DNA of 64,000 bases from JABMMZ01 sp964438995 (GCA_964438995.1 CAYTMQ010000005.1:62001-126000), one strand, 5' to 3'; counted from the first letter of the stretch, positions 34,559 to 45,900 are shown. The notes: generated from the letters alone by a model not told the origin. Numbers and translations are program-made.

Positions 34559-37267
34559 ATGCTTCCTAATTCATATTTAAGCAATGCCGATGTCAACTAT
34601 ATTGACGACCTATACAAACAGTATCAGAGTGATAAAGAATCAGTAGATTTTGGCTGGCAAAAATTCTTTGAAGGTTTCGATTTGGGCTCAGGAAAATCAA
34701 TGCCTGGCACAAATGCCATCAGTGAGGATGCATTAAAAGAAATCAATGTTTTAAATCTGATCAATGCCTATAGAACCAGAGGTCATTTGTTCACCAAAAC
34801 CAATCCAGTTAGAGAGCGCAGAAAATATGTTCCTACTCTTGACTTGGCCAATTTTGGTTTAAACGATGGTGACTTAGAAAAATCTTTCAATGCTGGCCAC
34901 GAATTAGGACTTGGCTCTGCAAAGTTAAAAGACATAGTTACACATCTTCAAGCTACATACTGCGAAAGCATTGGTGCCGAATATTTGCACATTGGAGACC
35001 CAGTAAAAATTGAATGGTTGAGAACTTTAATGGAAACAACAAAGAATCAACCAAATCTTAGTATAGACGAGAAAAAACAATGCTTGAACAAATTGAATCA
35101 AGCTACTGCTTTTGAAAATTTCTTACACACCAAGTTCATTGGTCAGAAACGTTTTTCTCTTGAAGGTTTAGAATGTTTGATTCCTGCTCTAGACAGCGTT
35201 GTACATTACGGTGCTGAACTAGGTGTTCACGAATTTGTAATGGGTATGGCGCATAGAGGCAGATTAAATGTATTGGCCAACATCTTCAACAAAACTTATT
35301 CTGATATCTTTAGTGAATTTGAAGGCAAAGTGTTTCAAGACGATCAATTCGAAGGTGACGTAAAATACCATTTGGGCTATAGCACCATTGTTAAAACTCC
35401 AAATGGCAAAGAAGTTAAAATCAAATTGTCTCCAAACCCTTCTCACTTAGAGGCTGTTAATCCAGTGGTAAAAGGTATGGTTAGAGCGCGTCTCGACCAT
35501 TTATACAACAACGACATCAATAAAGTTTGTCCTATCTTGATACACGGAGATGCAGCGATTGCTGGTCAAGGTATCGTTTACGAAGTGATACAGATGAGTG
35601 GATTAGAAGCCAACAAAATTGGAGGCACAATACACATTGTAACCAACAATCAAATTGGATTTACAACCAACTACACCGATAGTAGAACAAGTATCTATTG
35701 TACTGATGTTGCCAAAACAACCAATTGCCCAGTATTCCATGTCAATGGCGACGATGTTGAAGCTGTAGTGCATACCATTAAAATGGCTATGGCTTACAGA
35801 AACAAATTCAACAGCGATATTTTTATCGACCTATTGGGATACAGAAAATACGGTCATAACGAAGGAGATGAGCCAAGATTTACCCAACCTTTGTTGTACA
35901 AAATCATTTCAACTCACCCTAATCCAAGAGAAATATACAAAGAAAAATTGATCTCTAGAGGTGAGATTGACGCAGCAATTGCCAATGAGATGGAAGAGCA
36001 GTTCAAGCAATTGCTTCAAGTAACATTAGACGATGTGAAGCAAAACAAAGCACCTGAGTCAAAATTGAAATTGGATGATTTGTGGAAAGACTATCACTTC
36101 CCTAAGAAAGAAGATTTTGAAACGCCTACAAATACCAGTTTTGATGCAAAACGTTGGAAAGAGTTGGCTAAGAAAATCAATGAAATACCAGCTGATAACT
36201 TGCCAATTAAAAAAGTACAACAATTGTATGAAGGTCGTTTGAAGATGATTGAGAACAACTCATACGACTGGGCAATGGGTGAATTAATGGCATATGCTAC
36301 TTTATTGGATGAAGGTCATTCAGTGCGTTTGGCTGGTCAGGATGTTGAACGTGGTACATTCTCTCATCGTCATGCATTAATTAAGAAAGAAGATTCTGAA
36401 TCTGAATATGTGCCATTGCAACATATCAGCGATAAACAAGGTCAGTGTTACGTTTACAACTCATTGTTGAGCGAATATGCTGAATTGGGATTTGAATACG
36501 GATACAGCACCAGCACTCCAAATGATTTAACCATTTGGGAAGCTCAATTTGGCGACTTTGCGAATGGCGCACAAATAATGATTGATCAATTTGTAGCTTC
36601 AGCAGGCACCAAATGGGGACAATACAGTGGATTGGTGATGTTATTGCCTCATGGGTACGAAGGACAAGGTCCGGAGCACTCATCTGCAAGACTTGAGCGT
36701 TTCTTACAATTGAGTTCTAACAACAACATGCAAGTGATGAACTGCAGTACACCTGCTAATTTTTACCATGCATTGAGAAGACAACTGAATAGAAGCTTCA
36801 GAGTGCCATTGATTATGATGACACCTAAGAGCTTGTTAAGACATCCAAAATGTGTTAGCACATTAGAAGATTTCACCAAAGGTAGCTTCCAAGAAATCAT
36901 AGGAGATGCGTATGCAGATGCTAAAAAAGTGAAAAAAGTGTTGTTGTGTAGCGGTAAAATCTACTACGAATTGTTGGAAAAACAGCAAGCTGAAAACAGA
37001 AAAGACGTTGCCATCATTAGAGTTGAGCAACTATATCCTTTACCAGAACATTTGTTAGCTGAAGTTTATGAGCAATACAAAAAGGCCGATTTTTATTGGG
37101 TTCAAGAAGAGCCAAGAAACATGGGTACTTGGATGCACTTGAGTCGCTACGATTTACCTTTCACACCTAAATACATTGGCAGAAAGAGTTCGGCTTCTCC
37201 GGCAACTGGATTTAAAAAGACCCACGACAAAGAACAATCTGCCATTCTAGAGGAAGCATTTGCTTAA
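34559..37267 (+). CDS. sucA: 2-oxoglutarate dehydrogenase E1 component
   Basis: The thiamine-diphosphate-dependent E1 of the 2-oxoglutarate dehydrogenase complex (TCA cycle). The 902-residue protein keeps the N-terminal E2-binding helix (VNYIDDLYKQYQSD), GMAHRGRLNVL near 235, the ThDP motif GDAAIAGQGIVYE ... TNNQIGFTTN, and the transketolase-like C-terminal half (GQDVERGTFSHRHA, LLPHGYEGQGPEHSSARLER in two parts). The usual partner sucB does not follow; the next gene is a hydrolase after 10 nt. Confidence 0.96.
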   Translation: MLPNSYLSNADVNYIDDLYKQYQSDKESVDFGWQKFFEGFDLGSGKSMPGTNAISEDALKEINVLNLINAYRTRGHLFTKTNPVRERRKYVPTLDLANFGLNDGDLEKSFNAGHELGLGSAKLKDIVTHLQATYCESIGAEYLHIGDPVKIEWLRTLMETTKNQPNLSIDEKKQCLNKLNQATAFENFLHTKFIGQKRFSLEGLECLIPALDSVVHYGAELGVHEFVMGMAHRGRLNVLANIFNKTYSDIFSEFEGKVFQDDQFEGDVKYHLGYSTIVKTPNGKEVKIKLSPNPSHLEAVNPVVKGMVRARLDHLYNNDINKVCPILIHGDAAIAGQGIVYEVIQMSGLEANKIGGTIHIVTNNQIGFTTNYTDSRTSIYCTDVAKTTNCPVFHVNGDDVEAVVHTIKMAMAYRNKFNSDIFIDLLGYRKYGHNEGDEPRFTQPLLYKIISTHPNPREIYKEKLISRGEIDAAIANEMEEQFKQLLQVTLDDVKQNKAPESKLKLDDLWKDYHFPKKEDFETPTNTSFDAKRWKELAKKINEIPADNLPIKKVQQLYEGRLKMIENNSYDWAMGELMAYATLLDEGHSVRLAGQDVERGTFSHRHALIKKEDSESEYVPLQHISDKQGQCYVYNSLLSEYAELGFEYGYSTSTPNDLTIWEAQFGDFANGAQIMIDQFVASAGTKWGQYSGLVMLLPHGYEGQGPEHSSARLERFLQLSSNNNMQVMNCSTPANFYHALRRQLNRSFRVPLIMMTPKSLLRHPKCVSTLEDFTKGSFQEIIGDAYADAKKVKKVLLCSGKIYYELLEKQQAENRKDVAIIRVEQLYPLPEHLLAEVYEQYKKADFYWVQEEPRNMGTWMHLSRYDLPFTPKYIGRKSSASPATGFKKTHDKEQSAILEEAFA

Positions 37268-37277
37268 TTAAGTAAAC

Positions 37278-38039
37278 TTGAAACTCTTTTATAAACAATA
37301 CGGAGAAGGGAAAACACCACTCTTCATATTACATGGCATTTTTGGCATGCTAGACAACTGGCACAATATTGCCAAGGCCTTAAGCGACCATTATACTGTG
37401 TATACTTTAGATGCCCGCAACCACGGGCAATCGCCTCATAGCTCAGAAATGGGTTATCAAGTGATGGCTGATGACGTCATAGAGTTTGCTAATGATTTGG
37501 GCATTGACCAATTCATACTTATGGGTCATAGTATGGGTGGAAAAACAGCTTTATGGCTTGCCCATCAGTATCCAAATAGGGTGAGCAAACTAATTGTTGT
37601 TGACATTGCTCCTAAAAGATACAAGCCTGGTCACCATCAATACTTCAAAGCTTTTGAAGAAATCAATTGGTCGGCTTTGAACAACCGAAAAGAGATAGAT
37701 GAAGCATTGATGCAATACGAAGAGAATGCAGGTGTGAGACTGTTTCTAGCAAAAAATGTAGACCGACTAGAAACAGGTGGGTTTGGCATTAAATGCAATG
37801 TTCCAGCTTTGAAATCGGCTTATGATGAAATCATCGGACCATTAGATTTTACCAACGTTTACAGCGGAGAAGTTTTGTTTATTTTAGGAGCCGATTCGAG
37901 GTATCTAAAAGAAGAAGACAAACCATATATCTTGCATTACTTTCCATTGAGTCAGTTTGTATACATCGCCAATGCCGGTCATTGGGTACATGCCGACAAT
38001 CCAAAAGACTTCTATACAGAATTAGTTAACTTTTTGTAA
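37278..38039 (+). CDS. Alpha/beta hydrolase, YbfF-like, TTG start
   Basis: A 253-residue hydrolase: FILHGIFGMLDNW (about 17-29), TLDARNHGQSP, nucleophile GHSMGG with Ser85, and NAGHWVHADNP with the catalytic His near 237. This matches YbfF-type acyl-CoA/ester hydrolases. The TTG at 37278 begins MKLFYKQYGEGKTP, the usual N-terminus of the family, and no earlier start is present; it is 10 nt after the sucA stop, so co-transcription is likely. The 3' end overlaps the convergent glycosyltransferase gene by 18 bp. Confidence 0.88.
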   Translation: MKLFYKQYGEGKTPLFILHGIFGMLDNWHNIAKALSDHYTVYTLDARNHGQSPHSSEMGYQVMADDVIEFANDLGIDQFILMGHSMGGKTALWLAHQYPNRVSKLIVVDIAPKRYKPGHHQYFKAFEEINWSALNNRKEIDEALMQYEENAGVRLFLAKNVDRLETGGFGIKCNVPALKSAYDEIIGPLDFTNVYSGEVLFILGADSRYLKEEDKPYILHYFPLSQFVYIANAGHWVHADNPKDFYTELVNFL

Positions 38040-39215
38040 AAATGCGTCGATATACCTTTGAGAAACTGTGTGAATATTAACAGATTCTTTAATGGTATTT
38101 AGAGCTGCTTCTCCAAATTTAGAATGGTCGGCTTGAAACATTTTATCAATGGCTTCAATCAATGAATTTACATCGTTGTCTTTAAAATAAAATCCAGTTT
38201 TATTTTCAAAAACCAAATGCTGTTCAGTACCATCTGCTATAGAACAGATTACAGGTAATCCGTGTGCCATAGCTTCATTGATGGATAAACCTCCCATACC
38301 TGCCAGCACATAGACATGAGATTTTAACATTTCTATAGACTGTTCTTCACCTTCGTAAATTGCCCCAAGGAATTTGACATAAGACTCCATATGTTTGTCT
38401 TTAACCAACTGCTTCAAATTTTGCTCTTCCTCCCCTTTTCCAATTATAGCCAATTCAATTTTAGGATATTTTTGTTTGAGAGCATCCAATGCAAGAATTA
38501 ACAAATCGACATTCTTCCATTTTACCAGTCTACCAACATGCAACAATCTATAAGGTTGGTATTCTAAGTCAGGGTGCTTTTGTTTAACAAGTTCTATGGT
38601 TGTAAAGATGTCATCGGTATCAGGCGAGTTGTAAGTAACGTGAATGTTTTTCCTAGGTAAGCCATACGACTCAATAATTTTAACCCCTTTGTCGATGTAT
38701 AAAACAGCCTGATTAAACACCACTTGATACAGATAACGCCTCATCAGTTTGTGGAAAGTGAATGCGTACTTGCTTTTAAAAATGGCTTCATCTTTCTGAC
38801 TTTCGGCACATCTATTAGAAAAATCAGCAAGCGACTCGTTGTAAGCCGGAACAGTAAAAGGAATTTCCTTACTAATAAGACGTATCTTTTTAGACTTAAG
38901 GTAAATCAGAAGCAAAGGGTTGAAAACAAAAGCAAGAAAGTAAGGCCAACCTATCACGATGGCATCAGGTTTTTCGGAGGCAATGGTTGACTTAAAACCT
39001 TTAAAGAAAGGTTTGCCATACCAAGTTTTGTATTCTTTAAGACGGATGATTTTAAAATCGACCCCAGTTTCAGTTTCATGAACACCAGAGCCAATGGTAA
39101 CGCTTTTCTCGGTAGGAGCAACGACACACACCTCAATTTGAGGATGGGTATTGATTCTGTTCATCACTTTATTAAAGTAATGAGGCAAACCACCAAAAAC
39201 AAACATAACCTTCAC
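38022..39215 (-). CDS. Family 4-type glycosyltransferase, GTG start
   Basis: A 397-residue GT-B enzyme. The N-terminal half opens MKVMFVFGGLPHYFNKVM; the C-terminal half has LLHVGRLVKWKNVDLLILAL (about 228-247), AIIGKGEEEQNL, and the donor-binding GLSINEAMAHGLPVI (about 325-339). The sugar and acceptor are unknown; the family acts in lipopolysaccharide or exopolysaccharide assembly. GTG at 39215 follows a TAAATTTG box by 4 nt. An in-frame ATG three codons in (39206) is a second choice. Confidence 0.86.
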   Translation of the reverse strand: MKVMFVFGGLPHYFNKVMNRINTHPQIEVCVVAPTEKSVTIGSGVHETETGVDFKIIRLKEYKTWYGKPFFKGFKSTIASEKPDAIVIGWPYFLAFVFNPLLLIYLKSKKIRLISKEIPFTVPAYNESLADFSNRCAESQKDEAIFKSKYAFTFHKLMRRYLYQVVFNQAVLYIDKGVKIIESYGLPRKNIHVTYNSPDTDDIFTTIELVKQKHPDLEYQPYRLLHVGRLVKWKNVDLLILALDALKQKYPKIELAIIGKGEEEQNLKQLVKDKHMESYVKFLGAIYEGEEQSIEMLKSHVYVLAGMGGLSINEAMAHGLPVICSIADGTEQHLVFENKTGFYFKDNDVNSLIEAIDKMFQADHSKFGEAALNTIKESVNIHTVSQRYIDAFLQKVN

Positions 39216-39219
39216 GGCG

Positions 39220-39227
39220 CAAATTTA
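39220..39227 (-). promoter_or_regulatory. Candidate -7 box of glycosyltransferase gene
   Basis: TAAATTTG on the minus strand, 4 nt from the GTG at 39215 and 13 nt from the ATG at 39206. Confidence 0.5.
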
Positions 39228-39313
39228 GGGAAAAAGAGGGGAAAGGAGATATTGAGTATTAATGGACCTAGAAATTAAAATCAAAAAATAATTTTATTTT
39301 TTGTAAAAAAAAT

Positions 39314-39321
39314 TATTTTTG
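39314..39321 (+). promoter_or_regulatory. Candidate -7 box of LamG protein gene
   Basis: TATTTTTG, 4 nt from the ATG at 39326, in very AT-rich sequence. Confidence 0.4.
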
Positions 39322-39325
39322 AAAC

Positions 39326-40321
39326 ATGAAAGCTAAAATATTTACAATTTTATTTTTAGCATGCAATTCAATGTATGCTCAAATCCCAAGCAATGGTCTA
39401 GTTGCTTTTTTCCCATTTTTCGGAAATTCAAAAGACTCAAGTGTTAACAAGACACATGGAACAGTTTCTAATGCGACTTTAACTTCAGATCGTTACGGTA
39501 ACCCTAACGGTGCCTACCAATTTAGTGGTTCGTCAAATTCTAACATCCAATTTAGTGTTGCAAATGTTCAAAACAACCGTTACACTTATTCTTTATGGGC
39601 TAAAATCAATCAATTACCAAGTACTGGTAATATGGCATTTGCACTTAATATTGGTGGCACGTCTGGCGACCAATCTTTAAACATTGCAAACAATTATGGA
39701 GGCGGTGCATACAATGGATGGTTAGGAGGAGGTTATAACACAGTAGCGCCTAATTTCGGTTTACAGGAAGGTAACAATTTAAGTACATCTAATTGGACTC
39801 ATGTAGTATGTGTAAGAGACTCTACCTATGCTTTATTATATATTGATGGCGTTTTAGTAGATTCTATTGGTTCTTCAAGTGTAAAATACCCTTACTATGG
39901 TACTGGTACTAAAAAAGCAGTAATTGGTATGAGAAATGATGGATCTGGTCCTTTCAATGGTAAAATCGATGATGTTTGTATTTACAACAGAGCACTGAGT
40001 AAATCTGAAGTTCTTGCTTTATATCAAGATCAGACTACTACATCGGTTGAAAATCTTTTAGCCAATAGTTTCAGTGTAAATGTATATCCAAACCCAAGCT
40101 CAAATATGTTTTTTGTAGCTTTAGAAAACCAAAATGAATCAATGAATGATTATTCAGTTATTGTTACAAATTTAGTTGGTCAACAAATGACTGTAAATCT
40201 ACAGAACACCAATGAATCTAATATAAGTGTATATCACAATTTAGTTCCTGGTGTATACACTATCCAAGTTAAAAATACTATAACTGGATTCATCAATTCT
40301 CAAAAATTAATAGTAGAATAA
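39326..40321 (+). CDS. LamG-domain secreted protein, T9SS type A
   Basis: A 331-residue secreted protein. Signal peptide about 1-18 (NSMYAQ); one LamG/concanavalin A-like jelly-roll domain (about 25-235) with FGNSKDSS, YTYSLWAKINQL, NWTHVVCVRD and GKIDDVCIYNRALSKSEV; then a type A sorting domain (VNVYPNPSSNMFFV ... LVPGVYTIQV). LamG domains bind carbohydrates or proteins. The module is closely similar to the N-terminal domain of the two large neighbours on the opposite strand, which carry type B signals instead. Confidence 0.88.
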   Translation: MKAKIFTILFLACNSMYAQIPSNGLVAFFPFFGNSKDSSVNKTHGTVSNATLTSDRYGNPNGAYQFSGSSNSNIQFSVANVQNNRYTYSLWAKINQLPSTGNMAFALNIGGTSGDQSLNIANNYGGGAYNGWLGGGYNTVAPNFGLQEGNNLSTSNWTHVVCVRDSTYALLYIDGVLVDSIGSSSVKYPYYGTGTKKAVIGMRNDGSGPFNGKIDDVCIYNRALSKSEVLALYQDQTTTSVENLLANSFSVNVYPNPSSNMFFVALENQNESMNDYSVIVTNLVGQQMTVNLQNTNESNISVYHNLVPGVYTIQVKNTITGFINSQKLIVE

Positions 40322-40339
40322 TACAATTATAATTATAAG

Positions 40340-40371
40340 AAAGAGAGGCTAAAAAGTCTCTCTTTTTTTTT
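40340..40371 (+). terminator. Rho-independent terminator
   Basis: AAAGAGAGGCT (40340-40350) pairs with AGTCTCTCTTT (40355-40365), with one G-T pair, around AAAA and ends in a long T run. It lies between the convergent LamG genes. Confidence 0.88.
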
Positions 40372-40379
40372 GTAAAAAT

Positions 40380-42899
40380 TTATCTAAGAATATAGAAAGT
40401 TCCACTAAAAGAATGGATAATTCTTCTTGAAGTTCTTAATTTTATAAGGTACATAAACACATCCGTATTGACATAATCACCTTTATACTTCCCATCCCAT
40501 CCAACATTTGGATTATTGGATTTAAACAGCAATTCACCCCATCTATTATAAATTAGCAACTCATAATTGTCTGAACTTATTCCAGTAAAAATAGGTTTAA
40601 ATATATCATTCACTTCATCATCATTAGGTGTGAACACATCTGGAACAAAAATTCTAAAGTCATCATATACTTCAACGACATTTATTGACGTATCATTGCA
40701 CCCATTTGAATTGATGGCATATTGATATATTTTATATTTTCCTTCATTAAAATATTTATGCCATGGCTCTAAAGAATCTGAGGTTTGACCATCTCCAAAA
40801 TCATATTTCAATGACACAAAATTGCTTGCAAAGTTTTGTATTTTAACAATTCCATTATCCAACTTTATTAGATTCTCATTTAAATTAAACTTAGAAACTG
40901 CCTTAGGTAAAACATCAACAACTACTGTATCATAAGCCTCACAATTATTGTTATCAATATATTTAGCAGTATATGTTCCAGATTGGTTAATTGTATATTG
41001 TTTTGAATTTGTATGATTTTCCCATATCAATTTTCCATTTAATGTATTAAAATCAAAGCTTAATGTACTTCCCTGACAAAAAGACGTATCACGGCCTAAA
41101 TTTAAAGTAGGCAAAGGATTTAAATTAATATTAATTGTATCCTGTAGACTACATCCATTGTTCAAGTTTACTTTAACGACGTATTTTCCAGGTAATGAAA
41201 TATTGATTGACTTCGATGTTTCTCCAGTACTCCAATTATAATTGAGACCAGAATCAATGGATTTTAATATCATATCAACCTTACCACAAAAAGCGGTATC
41301 ATTTCCAAGATTCAAATTTGGTAATTTAAATTGATTGACAACAATTGTATCCATAAAAACACATCCATTATTCAAATCAACTTTAACAGTATATAGACCT
41401 GGAGATTTGATTTTAAGGGATTTAGAATTAGCGCCAGTATTCCATAAATAGTTTTTACCAGAGTCGCAGGCATTTAATATGAAATCGCTGTTACCACAAA
41501 TGGTCGTATCATTTCCTAAGGTTTGCTTTGGAATATTTTTGATTTTAATGTTAATAGTATCAAATAAGGTACAACCATTAAACAAGTTGGCTTTAACATG
41601 ATATTGACCTGGAGCATTGATTTGTATAGATCTAGATGTAGCTCCAGTATTCCATAAATAATTTGCACCTGAATCACATGCATTTAGTTTAAAATCTATC
41701 TTATTACAGAAAGATGTATCACCTCCCAAATCAAGATTTATAGTATTATTTGAATAAATATTTATTGTGTCAGAGGCATAACAATTTGAATTAAATGTTA
41801 CTTTTACAATGTACTTCCCTTTCTTATTTATATTAATGGTTTCAGTAGTTTGACCCGTATTCCAAAGATATTGCGCACCGAAATTCCCAGCTTTTAATTG
41901 GAAATTTTTAATGGTGCACAATGATGTATCATTGCCAAGATTCACTTTAGGCATACCTATTGTTACTCTTACAGTGGCTGAATCTCCATAATAATTAAAT
42001 ACTCTATAAATTGTAGTTTTATTGACATTAACAACTAAAATTGAATCAGTACTAAGAATTTTTTTTCTATCAGTAATATCTATCCATTTATAGGAGCAAT
42101 ATCCAGATGTTGCCTTTAGATTTAAATTACTTAATGAATTTAAGCACACAGAAATATCTTTTGTTACTTCGAATGGCTTGTAGTCGGTATATAGCCTACT
42201 AACCTCCTCTGCAGAAAGGGCACAATTAAAAATTTTAACATCATCTAATACTGCATCAACAAATTTGGATGTATTATTTCTGCATCCAATTGTCGCTGCT
42301 TTATTTGAATTTCCATAGAAAGGCAAGCTACCCCCAGAATGAGCACTAGTAGCGACTAAACACCCATTAACATATACTTTAACGAAGTTATTGTCTCTTG
42401 AACAAACAACATGATACCATTTATTAACTACGGGTAACCATCCTGCAGCATTACCCAATCTTAAGCTAGAATTTCCATTATAAGTTGTGAGAGAAAAACC
42501 AGTAAGATATCCTAAACTTGCATTATCTTGATTGTTTTCAATTTGCATGTTTTGATCTCCTCCTGTCCCTCCTACCGAAAGAAATATATAGGCAGATCCA
42601 TTAGAAGGTAAACTAATCATTTTAATCCAAACAGAATAAGTATAGTTCTGTAAAGCAAAGGGAGCAAAAGGCAAAGAAACATAATCACTCTGAGAACTAA
42701 CAAATCTTAAAGCTGACTTAGAATTACCAAATCTATCTTTTTCTGGAGTTGTTCCATGATTTGTCCCATGATTACCACCTTTCGAATCAAGCACATTATC
42801 ATCAAACTTATAGTGTGACAATAAACATGCTTGTGCATTCAAATTTGGAAGATTTAAAACACAAATACTAAATAATAATACACAAAATATAATACGCAT
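40380..42899 (-). CDS. LamG and Ig-like repeat surface protein, T9SS type B
   Basis: An 839-residue secreted protein. Signal peptide about 1-23 (NLNAQ); LamG domain about 25-240; then five tandem beta repeats of about 68 residues, each with LGNDTxxC, YLWNTGxTS and a later NxC ... DTI; a PKD-like unit (KYDFGDGQTSDS); and a type B domain (IFVPDVFTPNDDEVNDIF, ELLIYNRWGELLF, GWDGKYKGDYVNTDVFMYLI). Probably a surface adhesin. The start at 42899 is the first ATG; a TTG two codons earlier is possible. It follows the 1573-residue gene by 16 nt. Confidence 0.88.
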   Translation of the reverse strand: MRIIFCVLLFSICVLNLPNLNAQACLLSHYKFDDNVLDSKGGNHGTNHGTTPEKDRFGNSKSALRFVSSQSDYVSLPFAPFALQNYTYSVWIKMISLPSNGSAYIFLSVGGTGGDQNMQIENNQDNASLGYLTGFSLTTYNGNSSLRLGNAAGWLPVVNKWYHVVCSRDNNFVKVYVNGCLVATSAHSGGSLPFYGNSNKAATIGCRNNTSKFVDAVLDDVKIFNCALSAEEVSRLYTDYKPFEVTKDISVCLNSLSNLNLKATSGYCSYKWIDITDRKKILSTDSILVVNVNKTTIYRVFNYYGDSATVRVTIGMPKVNLGNDTSLCTIKNFQLKAGNFGAQYLWNTGQTTETININKKGKYIVKVTFNSNCYASDTINIYSNNTINLDLGGDTSFCNKIDFKLNACDSGANYLWNTGATSRSIQINAPGQYHVKANLFNGCTLFDTINIKIKNIPKQTLGNDTTICGNSDFILNACDSGKNYLWNTGANSKSLKIKSPGLYTVKVDLNNGCVFMDTIVVNQFKLPNLNLGNDTAFCGKVDMILKSIDSGLNYNWSTGETSKSINISLPGKYVVKVNLNNGCSLQDTININLNPLPTLNLGRDTSFCQGSTLSFDFNTLNGKLIWENHTNSKQYTINQSGTYTAKYIDNNNCEAYDTVVVDVLPKAVSKFNLNENLIKLDNGIVKIQNFASNFVSLKYDFGDGQTSDSLEPWHKYFNEGKYKIYQYAINSNGCNDTSINVVEVYDDFRIFVPDVFTPNDDEVNDIFKPIFTGISSDNYELLIYNRWGELLFKSNNPNVGWDGKYKGDYVNTDVFMYLIKLRTSRRIIHSFSGTFYILR

Positions 42900-42915
42900 A
42901 AACAAATAATTTTAG

Positions 42916-45900
42916 TTACCTCATTAATGTAATAGTTTGATTTAAACTTCTGATGGCACCTCTCATTGGCACTAGATAAATACGACAAATGTATACCCCT
43001 TGCTCACAATCTGTACCTTGATATGCGCCATTCCAACCTTCATTTAGATTGTTAGTTGAGAATACTTTTTCACCCCATCGGTTAAATACTTCCATTTCAT
43101 ACTTTCTTACATAGGGGGTCATAACAGGTTTCAATACATCATTTGTTCCATCAGTTCCTGGAGAAAATGCATCAGGCATATAAAAAACAAAATCAGTAAC
43201 CAAAGACCCTGTCATATTTTTAAATGTATCTGTGCATCCTGCAGCATTAGTTACCTCTAAAGTGATTAACCGCCTAAATGTATCTTGAAAATCGGCTTCT
43301 GGATTCTCATCAGATGAAATGTTTCCATTTCCAAAGTTCCAATTAAATTTAATTGCATCTATAGATGACTTATTTGTAAATTTTATAGTAGAAACATCAA
43401 ATTGTTTATCTGCTAAACGTTGCTGTGAAAACTGAGCAACTGGTTTAGGTCTAACCACTATTAAACCAGTTTTGTTAAGTGTATCTTTACAACCCTTATC
43501 TGTAACTGAAGCTAATATGACATTGTATGTTCCAGGAGATGAAAATTTATTAGAAGGATGCACTAAAGTAGAAATATTACCATCACTAAATTCGAACTTA
43601 TAAGCACTTATTTTTCCATTAACAATAGTAGAATTATTCAAAATCTTCACAGAATCAGGAAAACAAGGAGAAGTGGCAGAAAAATCAAGCAGTGCTTGCG
43701 GATACACCCTAACATTGTAAAATCCAGAATCGATGCAACCATTTAAACTTACTGTCTCGAGAAGCACTATTTTCAATCCATCGAGACTATACGTGTGTTT
43801 TGGATTTGAACTTGAAGATTGTTTTGAATCTCCAAAATCCCATCGATAAGATGAAAAATTAACATTAGAATTGTTACTATTGCCTGTGAAACTAAAATCA
43901 TTACCTTTTAAGCACTGCGAGTCTAAATTGATTTGATTGATGACAGTATTTTTATCTTTTTCAAGAAACACAATTTTAGAAATAGTATCCGGACATCCTT
44001 GATAAGTGTATGCTGCAAGCTTCAAAGTATGATACCCAAATGTAATAAACGTTTTACCTTGTAAATCCTTAGTATTTGAAGTAAACCCATCATCAGACAT
44101 CCATTTAAATGACATACTTCCATATGCACTTGTTGAAGTATTTGTAAAATCAAAACTGTGTTTATTAAGACATTGTGCAGTATCGTTGCTCATCAAATTT
44201 GCTTTCGGATGTGGAATAATAACAATAGGTTTTGTAATTGAATCTGAACAATTATTATTTGTGGTTACTTTTAATTGAACATTTCTCATGAATCCAGAAA
44301 TGTAAGACTTTACAGGATTTCGGACTGTATCCTTAGAACCATCGCCATATGTCCATAAATAGTTTAACTTACCAAAAGAGATGCTTGATTGATTATTAAA
44401 AACAAATTGATTTGTTTTAAGACATTGAGAATCTTTGTTCACGTAAAATTGAGGGACTGAATGAGGAGCAGGTAATATGCGTACTGTTGAAGTATCATAA
44501 CAATTTGTCAAATAAGAATAAGCAACTAGTTGAACATTATGGTAATTTGCTGAAGTATATGTGGCATCATTTGGATTTATACCAGTGCTTTTATTACCAT
44601 TTCCATAATCCCAAAAATATGAAACAGTATTGAGAGCACTAAATGTTGTCATATTGGTAAATTTGAACAAATGATTCTTAAAACATTGAATGCTATCATT
44701 AATGAGAAAATCAGCAATTGGCCTTTCTAACAAATGAATACGATGATTGAGAGAATCTGAACATCCATGACTACTAGTAACAACATATTTAACCAAATAT
44801 GTAGCAGATTTATTTGCGTATTTCTTTGTACTTGGAGAGTAATTAGTATCAGAAGTATTATCTCCAAAGTCCCATTTATTGGTCCAACTTCCATACTTTA
44901 TAGTTGACTGATTGATTATATTAAAATAGTTTTTTTGCCAACATTGACTATCGTTTGGAATTGTATATTTTGCAATTGGTTGAGGGAATGTAACCGCTAG
45001 TTTTGTAAATGTATCTTTACAAGCTTTATCTGAAGTAGAACTCAACTGAACATAAAAGCTATCCTCCCCAGAATATTTATGATTAATGACATTAAATGTG
45101 TTAGCAGTATTGCCGTCGTCTAAATTCCAAACTCTATTAACAATACTTCCAGATGGTATCGTAGAAGCATTTAATAAATTGAAAGTATTAGATCTGAAAC
45201 ATTGTCTGCTATTTGAAATTACAAAAGAATCAACAGGACTAGGGTGAATGGTAATTGATTTTGTAATTGTGTCATTACATGCATTATTTGTAGTTGTAAT
45301 CAAAGTTATCAAGTAGCCTCCATAAAGATTGTATTTTTTATTGACTATATCTTTTAAAGTAGAAAAACTGCCGTCTCCAAAATTCCACAAACTTGTATAA
45401 TTACCATTTGACAAAGTTGAAGTATTTGTAAAATTTAATGAATGCCACTTATAACATTGAATATCATTGTTGATAGAAAAATCAGGATTTGTATTAGGAT
45501 GAATAACAAATGATTTCTCGAGAGTATCTAAACAACCCTTATCTGAAGTTGAAATTAATTTAACACTATATGTATCAGCATTATTAAATTTTTTATTAAT
45601 AATAGAGTTACTTGTGGCAATAGAATTATCAGAGAAACTCCAATCTGTCTTCGAAATAGAGCCAGTTCTAATACTAGAATTATTGATTATATCTACAGAA
45701 TGTCCATTGAAACATTGAGTCAACTTATTGATTGAATAACTTAATCTGGCGTTTGGATATACAACAATTTGTTTGGTCAGAGTATCTTTACAATACTTAT
45801 CAGTTTGAGTGTACAGTGTAACATTAAAAAATGTATCTTTTGAATATTTCTTTGAAGCAATATTTCTCGAAGTATCTGTAGTATTGTCTCCAAAATTCCA

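Noticed and set aside
40920..41960. Regularly spaced DNA similarity as a possible CRISPR array
   Set aside because: The periodicity follows codons of protein repeats inside an intact reading frame.
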